A DNA stretch of 64,000 nt from Stutzerimonas stutzeri (lineage in GTDB: Bacteria; Pseudomonadota; Gammaproteobacteria; Pseudomonadales; Pseudomonadaceae), in assembly GCF_002890895.1 (NCBI RefSeq), contig NZ_POUL01000003.1, forward strand, positions 1 to 64,000, read 5' to 3'. Made by a program: the position numbers and the translations under genes. Positions 1 to 9,163 of the stretch are shown one piece after another (position 1 is the stretch's first letter; every line of letters begins with the position of its first letter). The notes beneath the pieces were generated by a model. It worked only from the letters and a program-made list of their open reading frames with translations. It did not search any database and was not told the DNA's origin.

Positions 1-118
1 GGCCGCAGCGCTATCTACGTCGCAGGCTCAAAGCCTAAGGGTGGATACGGCTTCCTGGCCTTCCCCCGATGATCAGTCGGGAACTATCACCCCAACATAG
101 CGTGGTAGTCGAGATACA

Positions 119-188
119 AGGGTGGATATTGCTTTTTACATCCACCGTGGCCCGGGTTGGTGGATCGATGAAGCGTGATCCACCCTAC
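119..188. repeat. GTAGGGTGGAT-family nested palindrome, copy 1
   Basis: Ends are AGGGTGGAT and ATCCACCCTAC in inverted orientation. Internally there are two smaller hairpins built from GTGGAT and ATCCAC. Similar 70-112 bp units recur at 8798-8909, 27578-27648, 31715-31816 and 32257-32356, always outside or at the very edge of genes. No coding capacity; it resembles a REP/BIME-like or MITE-like interspersed element. Confidence 0.75.
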
Positions 189-556
189 GAGCCGTCACCC
201 AGTATGGCGGCGGCCTGACCAGCGCAGTGGGTGGGTGACGCGACGTTCGCCTTTTGCGCTGGTCGTTAGACGGAGCGGCGCGCCGCTCACCCTGCCTTGC
301 AAATGATGCACTTAAAGCAGCCTGCGGTTTCAGCCGGGTAGGGTGGGCCGGGCGGGGGGGGGGCGTTCAGCTTCAGTCCACCGCGGTAAGACGTGCACTG
401 TCGGCCTCCGGCAGGTGCCCAAAGCTTTGATGTATGCGGCATGCGGCATGCGGCATGCGCACGAGCGCTTGTGGGCTGAATCCCACCCTACGGACCCACA
501 TTCCTGATGTTATGAGCTGCACCAACTGGGCGGAGCGCCGAGCTTCGCTGCGCCCA

Positions 557-579
557 GTAGGAGCGAGCCTGCTCGCGAA
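557..579. repeat. REP element (GTAGGAGCGAG...CTCGCGAA)
   Basis: A 23-bp Pseudomonas-type REP sequence with the inverted core GCGAGC/GCTCGC. A nearly identical copy sits at 43738-43760. Such elements are typically moved by RAYT transposases, none of which is encoded in this window. Confidence 0.7.
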
Positions 580-604
580 TCCCCAGCACAACTCTCCCTG
601 CGCA

Positions 605-656
605 TTGACATGGCTCAATGCAATCACCGCTGCCGGCCAATCTTGATAGCCGTCAA
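605..656. promoter_or_regulatory. Tandem FNR/DNR boxes upstream of nosR
   Basis: Two 14-bp dyads fit TTGAT-N4-ATCAA: TTGACATGGCTCAA at 605-618 and TTGATAGCCGTCAA at 643-656. Each differs from the consensus in one or two positions. They lie 63-114 bp before the nosR start. This fits anaerobic/NO-responsive activation of the nos operon by an FNR-family regulator such as DnrD, whose gene is at 32698-33390. Which regulator binds which box cannot be told from sequence. Confidence 0.75.
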
Positions 657-718
657 GGAGAGGGTGGGGGACTGCTGCCTACCATCGGCTCACATTCGCA
701 ACATCAAGCAGGTCGCTC

Positions 719-2932
719 ATGAAGTCCCTTCTCTCTTTCGCAGCTGGCACCAGAGGCGCATGGGGGCTCGGCTTTGCTCTGCTGCTGGCGCTGATGCTCA
801 GTGCGCTCACCCAGGCCAAGGACTACGAGGCCGAGCAACAGCGCATCGAGCAGTTCTTTCCAGGCGCCGAGGCCTCTGCGGCAGAAGGTGATTACCAGGT
901 CCGCACCCTTACCAAGGGCGACGAGGTGCAGGGCTACGCGTTCCAGACCATCAACGTGGTCGATATCCCGGCCTATTCCGGCAAGCCCATCAACCTGCAG
1001 GTGTTGCTCGATCCACAGGGTGTGATCGTCGATGCCTACGTGCTCGAGCACCATGAGCCGATCCTGCTGGTCGGCATTCCGATTGAAAAACTTCACGCCT
1101 TCACAGCCAAGTACGAGGGGATCAAGGTCGATCAGCGGGTCGTGGTCGGCCACTCCAGCGATGAGAAGGCGGTCACCATCGATGCGGTCACTGGCGCCAC
1201 CGTTACGGTCATGGTGGTTAATGAAATCGTCATGCGCGCAGCCCATGACGTTGCCGTGTCGCTCGGGCTGGTGGAAGAAAAGGCCGGTGCGACGCAAAAG
1301 CCCGCCACCGTCCGCGAAGACTATTACGAGCCCGCCAGCTGGAGCGAGCTGACCGGCAATGGCGCGATTCGCCGCCTGCACCTGACCAAGGGCGACATCG
1401 ATCAGGCGTTCAAAGGGACCGAAGCCGAAGGCATCGACGAGGCCGCACCGGAGGAAGTCGGTGAGACCTTCATCGACCTCTACGCCACGCACCTGAACCC
1501 GCCCACTATCGGTCGCGCCCTGCTCGGCGACGCTCACTACGCCGACCTGAAGGGGGAGCTCAAGCCAGGCGAGCACGCCGTCGCGGTCATGGCCAGTGGT
1601 GAGTACTCGTTCAAGGGCTCGGGCTATGTACGGGGCGGGATCTTCGATCGGGTTCAGCTGCGCCAGTTCGGCAACGTGATCAGCTTCCGCGACATGGACT
1701 TCCAGCGCCTCGACGACGTGTACGCCGAAGGCATGCCGGATTTCAGCGAAATGGCGGTGTTCATCGTCCGTGAGCATGCGGCGTTCGATCCCGGCTCGCC
1801 CTGGACGCTGGAGCTGCTGGTGCGCCGCCAGACCGGCCCGATCAGTGGCATGTTCACCAGCTTCGAACTGCCCTACCAGATGCCTGAGCAGTACATCGAT
1901 CGCCCGCAGCCGACTGCCGAAGAACTGGCGGCAGCCGAGGAGGCCAACCGGCCGATGTGGGTCAACATCTGGTATCAGCAGAGCTTCCAGATTGGCGTGA
2001 TCCTGGCCGCGCTGCTCCTGCTGACCGTCATTCTGTTCATGCAGGACAAGCTCACCCAGCATCCCAACTTCCTGAAGAAACTACGCCACGGCTACCTGAT
2101 CTTCACTGTGGTGTTCATCGGTTGGTATGCCCTGGGCCAGTTGTCAGTGGTCAATGTGCTGACCTTCGTGCATGCCCTGGTACAGGACTTCCGCTGGGAG
2201 CTGTTCCTTACCGATCCGGTGATCTTCATCCTTTGGGTGTTCACCGCCGCCAGCATCCTGCTCTGGGGGCGTGGGGTCTTCTGCGGCTGGCTGTGCCCCT
2301 TCGGTGCGCTGCAGGAGCTGATCAACGAGGCCGCACGCAAGCTCAAGATTCGTCAGTACGAAGTGCCCTTCGCGGTTCACGAGCGGCTCTGGGCGATCAA
2401 GTACATCGTGCTGCTGGTGCTGTTCGGCATCTCGCTCGAATCGATGACGATGGCCGAGCAGGCCGCCGAAGTGGAGCCGTTCAAGACCGCCATCACCCTC
2501 AAGTTCGACCGCCAATGGTGGTTCGTCGCCTACGCGGTGGCCCTGCTGGCGATCAACATCTTCACCCGCAAGGTGTACTGCCGCTACGTCTGCCCGCTGG
2601 GTGCGGGTCTGGCGATCACCGGCCGCTTCCGCCTGTTCGACTGGCTCAAGCGGCGCAAGGAGTGTGGCAACCCCTGTCAGGTCTGCGCCAACGAATGTGA
2701 AGTCCAGGCGATCCATCCGGACGGGCACATCAATCACAACGAGTGCCACTACTGCCTCGATTGCCAGATGACCTATCACAACGAAAACAAGTGCCCGCCG
2801 CTGATCCTGAAGAACAAGCGCAGCAAGCGCGGCAAGAAAGCCCCGGCCGGCCCGACGCTGATCCCTGTAGTGCAAGTGGTAGACCCGCAGAGCGACACGC
2901 CTGATCGCGAGCGCTCGCAACCGATCGTTTGA
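719..2932 (+). CDS. nosR: NosR, membrane flavo/iron-sulfur protein for N2O reduction
   Basis: NosR is needed for nosZ expression and for electron supply from the quinol pool to nitrous oxide reductase. At 737 aa it has the usual family length. Visible in order: an N-terminal membrane anchor, a periplasmic FMN-binding domain with the DAVTGATVT flavinylation motif (about residues 154-162), several transmembrane helices from about residue 420, two CxxxCP motifs (CGWLCP near 522 and CRYVCP near 620) and a C-terminal ferredoxin-like region with about eight Cys (649-697). It is the first gene of nosRZDFYL-tatE, 30 bp before nosZ, and follows two FNR/DNR boxes. The ATG at 719 starts directly into the signal/anchor segment. 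Confidence 0.97.
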   Translation: MKSLLSFAAGTRGAWGLGFALLLALMLSALTQAKDYEAEQQRIEQFFPGAEASAAEGDYQVRTLTKGDEVQGYAFQTINVVDIPAYSGKPINLQVLLDPQGVIVDAYVLEHHEPILLVGIPIEKLHAFTAKYEGIKVDQRVVVGHSSDEKAVTIDAVTGATVTVMVVNEIVMRAAHDVAVSLGLVEEKAGATQKPATVREDYYEPASWSELTGNGAIRRLHLTKGDIDQAFKGTEAEGIDEAAPEEVGETFIDLYATHLNPPTIGRALLGDAHYADLKGELKPGEHAVAVMASGEYSFKGSGYVRGGIFDRVQLRQFGNVISFRDMDFQRLDDVYAEGMPDFSEMAVFIVREHAAFDPGSPWTLELLVRRQTGPISGMFTSFELPYQMPEQYIDRPQPTAEELAAAEEANRPMWVNIWYQQSFQIGVILAALLLLTVILFMQDKLTQHPNFLKKLRHGYLIFTVVFIGWYALGQLSVVNVLTFVHALVQDFRWELFLTDPVIFILWVFTAASILLWGRGVFCGWLCPFGALQELINEAARKLKIRQYEVPFAVHERLWAIKYIVLLVLFGISLESMTMAEQAAEVEPFKTAITLKFDRQWWFVAYAVALLAINIFTRKVYCRYVCPLGAGLAITGRFRLFDWLKRRKECGNPCQVCANECEVQAIHPDGHINHNECHYCLDCQMTYHNENKCPPLILKNKRSKRGKKAPAGPTLIPVVQVVDPQSDTPDRERSQPIV

Positions 2933-2962
2933 CCTGTCCGTACACGATAAGGAGCAAGACCC

Positions 2963-4864
2963 ATGAGCGACAAGAGCAAGAACACCCCCGAAACGCTGGA
3001 AAAGGGTGGCCTGAGCCGCCGCGGTTTCCTCGGCGCCAGCGCGCTGACCGGTGCCGCTGTGGCCGCCACTGCTTTTGGCGGCGCCGTCATGAGCCGCGAA
3101 GCCTGGGCGGCCGCCGTCAAGGACGCGCAGCAGAAGATCCACGTCGCGCCGGGCGAGCTGGACGACTATTACGGTTTCTGGAGCGGCGGCCACCAGGGTG
3201 AAGTGCGCGTTGTAGGCGTGCCCTCGATGCGTGAGCTGATGCGCATCCCGGTGTTCAACGTCGACTCCGCCACCGGCTGGGGTTTGACCAACGAAAGCCG
3301 CCACATCATGGGCGACAGCGCCAAGTTCCTGAACGGCGACTGCCACCATCCCCACATCTCGATGACCGACGGCAAGTACGACGGCAAGTACCTGTTCATC
3401 AACGACAAGGCCAACAGCCGCGTTGCGCGTATCCGTCTGGACATCATGAAGTGCGACAAGATGCTGACCGTGCCGAACGTCCAGGCGATCCACGGCCTGC
3501 GTCTGCAGAAGGTGCCGCACACCAAGTACGTGTTCGCCAACGCCGAATTCGTCATTCCGCACCCCAACGACGGCAGCTCCTACGACCTGCAGGCCGAAAA
3601 CGCCTACACCATGTTCAACGTCATCGACGCGGAAAAAATGGAGATGGCCTTCCAGGTCATCGTCGACGGCAACCTGGACAACACCGACGCCGACTACACC
3701 GGCAAATATGCCGCCTCCACCTGCTACAACTCGGAGAAGGCCACCGACCTGGGCGGCATGATGCGCAACGAGCGCGACTGGGTGGTGGTGTACAACATTC
3801 CGCGTATCGAGGCAGCGATCAAGGCTGGCAAGTTCAGCACCGTCGGCGACTCGAAAGTGCCTGTGGTCGACGGCCGCGCCGGTTCGGAATTCACCCGCTA
3901 CATCCCGGTGCCGAAGAACCCGCACGGCTGCAACACCTCGTCTGACGGCAAGTACTTCATCGCGGCGGGCAAGCTGTCACCGACCGTCACCATGATCGAG
4001 ATCGCCAAGCTCGATGACCTGTTCGACGACAAGCTGAAGGACCCGCGCGACGTGGTCGCCGCCGAGCCTGAACTGGGCCTCGGCCCGCTGCACACCACCT
4101 TTGACGGTCGTGGCAACGCCTACACCACGCTGTTCATCGACAGCCAGGTGGTCAAGTGGAACATGGCCGACGCGGTGCGCGCCTACAACGGCGAGAAGGT
4201 CAACTACATCAAGCAGAAGCTCGACGTGCAGTACCAGCCGGGTCACCTGCATGCCTCGCTGACCGAAACCAGCGAAGCCGATGGCAAGTGGTTGGTTGCG
4301 CTGTGCAAGTTCTCCAAGGACCGCTTCCTGCCGACCGGCCCGCTGCACCCGGAAAACGACCAGCTGATCGACATCTCCGGTGAGGAAATGAAGCTGGTGC
4401 ACGACGGCCCGACCTACGCCGAGCCGCACGACTGCATCCTGGCGCGCCGTGACCAGATCAAGCCACAGAAGATCTGGAAACGGGACGACCCGTTCTTCGC
4501 ACCCACTGTGGAAATGGCGAAGAAGGACGGCATCAATCTGGAGACCGATAACAAGGTCATCCGCGACGGCAACAAGGTGCGCGTGTACATGACCTCGATG
4601 GCGCCGACCTACGGCCTGACCGAGTTCAACGTCAAGCAGGGCGACGAAGTCACCGTGACCATCACCAACATCGACCAGATCGAGGACGTGTCCCACGGGT
4701 TCGTCATGACCAACCACGGCGCGAGCATGGAAATCAGCCCGCAGCAGACCTCGTCCATCACCTTTACGGCCGACAAGCCCGGCCTGCATTGGTACTACTG
4801 CAGCTGGTTCTGCCACGCGCTGCACATGGAAATGGTCGGCCGCATGATGGTCGAGCCGGCGTAA
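2963..4864 (+). CDS. nosZ: NosZ, nitrous oxide reductase (clade I)
   Basis: Periplasmic copper enzyme reducing N2O to N2. The 633-aa precursor begins with a Tat signal (SRRGFLG, Arg19-Arg20), the mark of clade I NosZ. This suits export of the folded protein and agrees with the tatA/E gene at the end of this operon. The beta-propeller carries CuZ histidines including the pair in CHHPH (Cys127, His128-129). The C-terminal cupredoxin domain has the CuA ligands in C613-SWF-C617-HAL-H621 and Met624. A ribosome binding site AAGGAG lies just before the ATG. A strong hairpin follows the stop. Confidence 0.98.
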   Translation: MSDKSKNTPETLEKGGLSRRGFLGASALTGAAVAATAFGGAVMSREAWAAAVKDAQQKIHVAPGELDDYYGFWSGGHQGEVRVVGVPSMRELMRIPVFNVDSATGWGLTNESRHIMGDSAKFLNGDCHHPHISMTDGKYDGKYLFINDKANSRVARIRLDIMKCDKMLTVPNVQAIHGLRLQKVPHTKYVFANAEFVIPHPNDGSSYDLQAENAYTMFNVIDAEKMEMAFQVIVDGNLDNTDADYTGKYAASTCYNSEKATDLGGMMRNERDWVVVYNIPRIEAAIKAGKFSTVGDSKVPVVDGRAGSEFTRYIPVPKNPHGCNTSSDGKYFIAAGKLSPTVTMIEIAKLDDLFDDKLKDPRDVVAAEPELGLGPLHTTFDGRGNAYTTLFIDSQVVKWNMADAVRAYNGEKVNYIKQKLDVQYQPGHLHASLTETSEADGKWLVALCKFSKDRFLPTGPLHPENDQLIDISGEEMKLVHDGPTYAEPHDCILARRDQIKPQKIWKRDDPFFAPTVEMAKKDGINLETDNKVIRDGNKVRVYMTSMAPTYGLTEFNVKQGDEVTVTITNIDQIEDVSHGFVMTNHGASMEISPQQTSSITFTADKPGLHWYYCSWFCHALHMEMVGRMMVEPA

Positions 4865-4871
4865 CACAACC

Positions 4872-4895
4872 GGGCGGGAGCGGTCGCTCCCGCCC
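4872..4895 (+). terminator. Strong hairpin between nosZ and nosD
   Basis: A perfect 10-bp stem, GGGCGGGAGC paired with GCTCCCGCCC around a GGTC loop, starts 7 bp after the nosZ stop. There is no T-run, so it may be a partial terminator or a 3' stabilising structure that lets nosZ mRNA exceed nosDFYL mRNA. Confidence 0.6.
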
Positions 4896-4929
4896 TTCAC
4901 CTGCCTGGAAGCTGAAGAGGAACAACGCT

Positions 4930-6237
4930 GTGCTCAGATCTCAGGCGATATCCACGTTTCAACCGCTGGCAGCGTTGCTGCTGGCCCTGTTCTGCGGGGT
5001 GGCCGCGGCGGCTCCGCAACCCATTACGGCCTTGCCGCTGGAGGCGGAAGAGGGCAACCGCTGGCGCCTGCCAGCCGGCGAATACACCGGCCAATTCATC
5101 ATCGACCAGCCCATGGAGCTGCGCTGCGAGCCCGGCGCCGTATTGCAGGCGCAAGGCGAGGGTAACGGCCTGCTGATCGAGGCATCGGATGTCACGGTCG
5201 AGGGCTGCACGCTGCTCGACTGGGGACGCGACCTGACGGCGATGAACGCCGCCATCTTCGTCCAGCCCAAGGCGCAGCGTGTGGTGATCCGCGACAACCA
5301 GCTGCGTGGCGCCGGTTTCGGCGTCTGGGTCGACGGCTCGAAGGATGTGAGCCTGATCGGCAACAGGATCGAAGGCGACACGAGCATCCGTTCCCAGGAC
5401 CGTGGCAACGGCATTCATCTCTACGCGGTAAGCGGCGCGCGGATCATCGACAATCAGGTGCGCCATACCCGCGACGGCATTTACATCGACACCTCCAACG
5501 GCAACCACATCGAAGGCAACGTGCTGGAGGATCTGCGCTACGGCGTGCATTACATGTTCGCCAACGACAACAGCGTGATCGGCAATGTCACCCGCCGCAC
5601 CCGCACCGGCTACGCGCTGATGCAAAGCCGCAAGCTCGAGGTCATCGGCAACCGCTCCGAGGGCGATGAGAACTACGGCATCCTGATGAACTACATCACC
5701 TACTCGACCATTCGCGACAATGTTGTCAGCGACGTGCGCAGTGGCTCGACCGGTGACAGCATGATCTCCGGCGCCGAGGGCAAGGCGCTGTTTATCTACA
5801 ACTCGCTGTTCAACACCATCGAAGGCAACCGTTTCGAGAAGAGCGCGCTGGGCATCCACCTGACCGCCGGCTCGGAAGACAACCGCATCGCGGGTAACGC
5901 CTTCATCGGCAATCAGCAGCAGGTCAAGTACGTGGCCACCCGCACGCAGGAATGGTCCATCGACGGCCGTGGCAACTACTGGAGCGACTACCTCGGCTGG
6001 GACCGCAACAACGACGGCCTGGGCGACCTGGCCTACGAGCCCAACGACAACGTCGACCGCCTGCTGTGGCTCTACCCGCAGGTACGGCTGTTGATGAACA
6101 GCCCGAGTATCGAGGTGCTGCGCTGGGTTCAACGGGCCTTCCCGGTGATCAAATCACCCGGCGTGCAGGACAGCCACCCGCTGATGCAGCCGCCAACCGA
6201 ATCATCGACAAGCAAAACGCAGGAGCCAACGCCATGA
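4930..6237 (+). CDS. nosD: NosD, periplasmic copper-site maturation factor
   Basis: NosD works with the NosFY ABC transporter in assembling the CuZ centre of NosZ. I chose GTG at 4930 because GAAGAGG sits just upstream and the protein then opens with a Sec signal peptide (hydrophobic [13 protein letters not shown]). The reading frame stays open further upstream into nosZ, but that stretch is an out-of-frame shadow. The mature part is a right-handed beta-helix of the carbohydrate-binding/sugar-hydrolase (CASH) type with many repeats of the form I-x-G-N-x-I. Length 435 aa is normal. The stop overlaps the nosF start (ATGA), so translation is coupled. Confidence 0.95.
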   Translation: MLRSQAISTFQPLAALLLALFCGVAAAAPQPITALPLEAEEGNRWRLPAGEYTGQFIIDQPMELRCEPGAVLQAQGEGNGLLIEASDVTVEGCTLLDWGRDLTAMNAAIFVQPKAQRVVIRDNQLRGAGFGVWVDGSKDVSLIGNRIEGDTSIRSQDRGNGIHLYAVSGARIIDNQVRHTRDGIYIDTSNGNHIEGNVLEDLRYGVHYMFANDNSVIGNVTRRTRTGYALMQSRKLEVIGNRSEGDENYGILMNYITYSTIRDNVVSDVRSGSTGDSMISGAEGKALFIYNSLFNTIEGNRFEKSALGIHLTAGSEDNRIAGNAFIGNQQQVKYVATRTQEWSIDGRGNYWSDYLGWDRNNDGLGDLAYEPNDNVDRLLWLYPQVRLLMNSPSIEVLRWVQRAFPVIKSPGVQDSHPLMQPPTESSTSKTQEPTP

Positions 6238-7160
6238 GCGCTGTAGAGATCCAGGGCGTGAACCAGCGTTACGGCAGCATGACCGTGCTGCATGACCTCG
6301 ACCTGACCCTCGGCGAAGGCGAGGTGCTGGGCCTGTTCGGCCATAACGGCGCCGGCAAGACCACCAGCATGAAGCTGATCCTCGGCCTGCTCACGCCCAG
6401 CGAAGGGCAGGTGCGCGTGCTCGGTCGAGCGCCGCATGATCCCGAGGTCCGTCGCCAGCTGGGTTACCTGCCGGAAAACGTGACCTTCTATCCGCAGCTC
6501 AGCGGCCGCGAGACGCTCCGCCACTTCGCCCGGCTGAAAGGCGCATCGCTGGGGCAGGTGGATGAATTGCTGGAGCAGGTGGGCCTGGCCCACGCCGCCG
6601 AGCGGCGGGTCAAGACCTATTCCAAGGGCATGCGCCAACGCCTCGGTCTGGCTCAGGCGCTGCTCGGCGATCCGCAGCTGCTGCTGCTCGACGAGCCCAC
6701 GGTGGGACTCGATCCCATCGCGACCGGCGACCTTTATCAGCTGATCGACCGCATGCGCCAACGCGGCACCAGCGTCATCCTCTGCTCGCATGTGCTGCCG
6801 GGAGTCGAGGCACATATCAATCGGGCGGCGATTCTCGCCAAGGGGCGGCTACAGGCGGTCGGCAGCCTGGCGCAGCTGCGCGTCGAGGCCGGGCTGCCGG
6901 TGCGGATTCGGGCCAGTGGTATCGGCGACAGCGCTGGCTGGTTGCAGCGTTGGGACGCCGCTGGGCATAGCGCGCGTTCGTTGGGCGAGCGCAGCGTCGA
7001 GGTATCAGCCATCAACGGTCACAAGCTGCCGCTGCTGCGCGAATTGCTGGGCGAAAGCGAGCCGGATGACATCGAGATTCACCAGCCATCGCTCGAAGAC
7101 CTGTATCGCTACTACATGCAACGCGCCGGTGACGTTCGCGCTGCGGAGGGCACGCTATGA
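6234..7160 (+). CDS. nosF: NosF, ABC transporter ATPase for NosZ maturation
   Basis: Cytoplasmic ATPase partner of NosY. The 308-aa protein has Walker [10 protein letters not shown] (about residues 37-45), an ABC signature in the [11 protein letters not shown] region and Walker [14 protein letters not shown], followed by the H-loop SH. The ATG at 6234 overlaps the nosD stop and restores the standard N-terminus MSAVEIQGV. The stop overlaps the nosY start by ATGA. Confidence 0.96.
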   Translation: MSAVEIQGVNQRYGSMTVLHDLDLTLGEGEVLGLFGHNGAGKTTSMKLILGLLTPSEGQVRVLGRAPHDPEVRRQLGYLPENVTFYPQLSGRETLRHFARLKGASLGQVDELLEQVGLAHAAERRVKTYSKGMRQRLGLAQALLGDPQLLLLDEPTVGLDPIATGDLYQLIDRMRQRGTSVILCSHVLPGVEAHINRAAILAKGRLQAVGSLAQLRVEAGLPVRIRASGIGDSAGWLQRWDAAGHSARSLGERSVEVSAINGHKLPLLRELLGESEPDDIEIHQPSLEDLYRYYMQRAGDVRAAEGTL

Positions 7161-7984
7161 ACCAGATCTGGAACATCGCCCGCAAGGAATTCAGCGACGG
7201 TTTGCGCAACCGCTGGTTGCTGGCCATCAGCCTGTTGTTCGCGGTGCTGGCAGTGGGCATTGCCTGGCTGGGTGCTGCCGCGTCCGGGCAGTTGGGCTTC
7301 ACCTCGATTCCGGCGACCATTGCCAGCCTGGCAAGCCTGGCAACCTTTCTGATGCCGCTGATCGCACTGCTGCTGGCCTACGACGCCATCGTTGGCGAGG
7401 ACGAGGGCGGCACCCTGATGCTGTTGCTCACCTACCCGCTGGGGCGTGGACAAATCCTGCTGGGCAAGTTCGTCGGCCACGGTTTGATCCTGGCACTGGC
7501 AGTGCTGATCGGCTTCGGCTGCGCCATGCTGGCCATCGCTGCGCTGGTGGAAAATATCGAGATCGGTCTGCTGCTCTGGGCCTTCGGCCGCTTCATGATT
7601 TCCTCGACACTGCTGGGCTGGGTGTTTCTCGCCCTGGCCTATGTGCTGAGCAGCAAGGTGGGCGAGAAGTCCAGTGCCGCCGGGCTGGCGCTTGGGGTGT
7701 GGTTTCTCTTCGTGCTGGTGTTCGATCTCGTTTTGCTGGCGCTGTTGGTGCTCAGCGAAGGCAAGTTCAACCCCGAGCTGTTGCCCTGGCTGCTGCTGTT
7801 CAACCCGGCTGATATCTACCGTTTGATCAATCTGTCCGGCTTCGAGGGCGGCAAGGCCATGGGCGTACTGGCGCTGGGCAGCGATCTGCCGCTGCCGACC
7901 GCCGCGCTCTGGCTGTGCCTGTTGCTCTGGGTAGGTGTTTCTCTGCTGCTGGCCTACGGCGTGTTCCGCCGTCGTCCTGCATGA
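7157..7984 (+). CDS. nosY: NosY, ABC transporter permease for NosZ maturation
   Basis: Inner-membrane subunit of the NosDFY system. The 275-aa protein has about six hydrophobic helices and the typical ABC-2-type N-terminus ([16 protein letters not shown]) preceding the first helix. It overlaps nosF by 4 bp, and 22 bp separate it from nosL. The exported substrate is thought to be a sulfur species or a copper-delivery partner; sequence does not decide this. Confidence 0.95.
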   Translation: MNQIWNIARKEFSDGLRNRWLLAISLLFAVLAVGIAWLGAAASGQLGFTSIPATIASLASLATFLMPLIALLLAYDAIVGEDEGGTLMLLLTYPLGRGQILLGKFVGHGLILALAVLIGFGCAMLAIAALVENIEIGLLLWAFGRFMISSTLLGWVFLALAYVLSSKVGEKSSAAGLALGVWFLFVLVFDLVLLALLVLSEGKFNPELLPWLLLFNPADIYRLINLSGFEGGKAMGVLALGSDLPLPTAALWLCLLLWVGVSLLLAYGVFRRRPA

Positions 7985-8006
7985 CCACGAAAAGGAAACT
8001 GTAACG

Positions 8007-8558
8007 ATGAATGCGCTATACAGAGCGTCACGCGTACTGGTCGCCGCTGCATTGATGCTGGGCCTGGCCGCTTGCAACGAAGCCGAGCAGAGCGAGCAGC
8101 TGCTTGAACCCGTCGCCTTTCACAGCAGTGATGAATGCCATGTCTGTGGCATGGTGATCAGCGATTTCCCCGGACCTAAGGGGCAAGCGGTGGAAAAGGG
8201 CGGGGTACGTAAATTCTGTTCCACCGCCGAGATGCTCGGCTGGTGGCTGCAACCGGAAAACCGCATGCTCGATGCCAAACTCTATGTTCACGACATGGGC
8301 CGCTCCACCTGGGAGCACCCTGACGACGAATACCTGATCGATGCCACCAGCGCCTACTATGTCGCGGGCACATCGCTCAAAGGCGCAATGGGCGTAGTGT
8401 TGGCCACCTTTGCTGACGAGTCTGCCGCCAAGGGGCTTGCGGCCATGCACGGCGGCCGAGTGCTGCGCTTCGAGGACATTGATCAATCCGTATTACAACA
8501 ATCGTCCGGCATGCCTCACGCCATGCCCGGCCATCAACAGGCTCACGCCGGTCACTAG
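8007..8558 (+). CDS. nosL: NosL, copper-chaperone lipoprotein
   Basis: NosL is an outer-membrane/periplasmic Cu(I)-binding lipoprotein that supplies copper for NosZ. The 183-aa product has a lipobox LAAC (Cys about residue 23) after a hydrophobic segment, and the conserved CHVCGMVI metal-binding motif near residue 50. The ATG at 8007 is preferred over upstream in-frame codons because it gives the lipoprotein signal and follows AAAGGAAA. The His-rich tail (MPHAMPGHQQAHAGH) is an extra potential metal ligand region. Confidence 0.95.
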   Translation: MNALYRASRVLVAAALMLGLAACNEAEQSEQLLEPVAFHSSDECHVCGMVISDFPGPKGQAVEKGGVRKFCSTAEMLGWWLQPENRMLDAKLYVHDMGRSTWEHPDDEYLIDATSAYYVAGTSLKGAMGVVLATFADESAAKGLAAMHGGRVLRFEDIDQSVLQQSSGMPHAMPGHQQAHAGH

Positions 8559-8591
8559 ACCGCCAACCAACAACTCGATGAGGTACTTGAA

Positions 8592-8774
8592 ATGATGGGC
8601 ATCAGCATCTGGCAACTTCTGATCGTACTGCTGATCGTGGTCATGCTGTTCGGCACCAAGCGCCTGCGCGGCCTGGGCTCGGACCTGGGTGGTGCGATCA
8701 GCGGATTCCGCAAATCCATGAGCGACGGCGACAGCGCTACGGCGACCGAAACGGTCAAGCACGAGCCGAAGTAA
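8592..8774 (+). CDS. tatE: TatA/E-family translocase component of the nos operon
   Basis: A 60-aa TatA/TatE protein: a short N-terminal hydrophobic helix ([18 protein letters not shown]), the conserved FG-T-KRLR hinge, then an amphipathic helix [15 protein letters not shown] and a short charged tail. Tat export carries the folded NosZ across the membrane. A dedicated tatE as last gene of the nos operon is a known feature of P. stutzeri. No tatB or tatC lies here, so it must work with the main Tat system encoded elsewhere. Confidence 0.93.
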   Translation: MMGISIWQLLIVLLIVVMLFGTKRLRGLGSDLGGAISGFRKSMSDGDSATATETVKHEPK

Positions 8775-8797
8775 CGTCCCCCACGCTCCACCGCTGC

Positions 8798-8909
8798 GTA
8801 GGGTGGATGTCGCCTTTTACATCCACCGCGACTCAGCTCAGTGGCTTGCTGGATCGCGGGGTCGGTTGATCGATTACTCGGTGGATCGGTGAAGCGTGAT
8901 CCATCCTAC
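8798..8909. repeat. GTAGGGTGGAT-family nested palindrome, copy 2
   Basis: Begins GTAGGGTGGATGT 23 bp after tatE and ends in GATCCATCCTAC. The left arm forms a hairpin GTGGATGT/ACATCCAC, and the right arm is a GGTGGATC/GATCCATC hairpin. It may also act as the 3' end of the nos transcript. Confidence 0.75.
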
Positions 8910-9029
8910 GGCCGCTGGGCGTACGCACGATCCGAATCGCTCGTGCCCTGCGCGGCGGCGTTCCTGCGCCACTTCCTCAGTGCACTCGGACCTGCCGGCC
9001 GTCGCAGCCGGCCTCCCTCCCAAAAAAAG

Positions 9030-9043
9030 ATGATTGCAATCAA
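9030..9043. promoter_or_regulatory. FNR/DNR box upstream of nnrS
   Basis: ATGATTGCAATCAA matches TTGAT-N4-ATCAA in 9 of 10 fixed positions and is centred about 127 bp before the nnrS start. It suggests NO/low-oxygen control of nnrS. Confidence 0.6.
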
Positions 9044-9163
9044 GTCTGCCAGAGCCCCCTAAGCTGTAAAAAGTAGGCCTGGCTCCGCAACTCGGAGCAG
9101 TCACCTTTCTGACCGGCAGGGCTTCTTTCCTCCAGGCAGATACGAAAAGCTCAGGAGGCCTTT

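Larger units (their letters stand above)
1..604. other. Gene-free, repeat-rich leader region
   Basis: No open reading frame here looks like a real gene. The stretch holds one copy of the GTAGGGTGGAT palindromic repeat (119-188), fragments of the related GTAGGGTGGGC repeat (near 338-350 and 471-492), a run of ten G (354-363), a heptamer tandem repeat ATGCGGC of about 3.7 copies (434-460) and a REP element (557-579). It probably marks the boundary between the nos operon and the preceding locus. Confidence 0.7.

Noticed and set aside
704-2062. Long minus-strand open frame opposite nosR (452 codons)
   Set aside because: Shadow of high-GC codon use in nosR. Composition is His/Asp/Leu-rich without domain signature, and nosR is certain.
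2144-3925. 593-codon minus-strand open frame across nosR and nosZ
   Set aside because: Antisense shadow covering two well-identified genes; no start signal and no recognisable motif.
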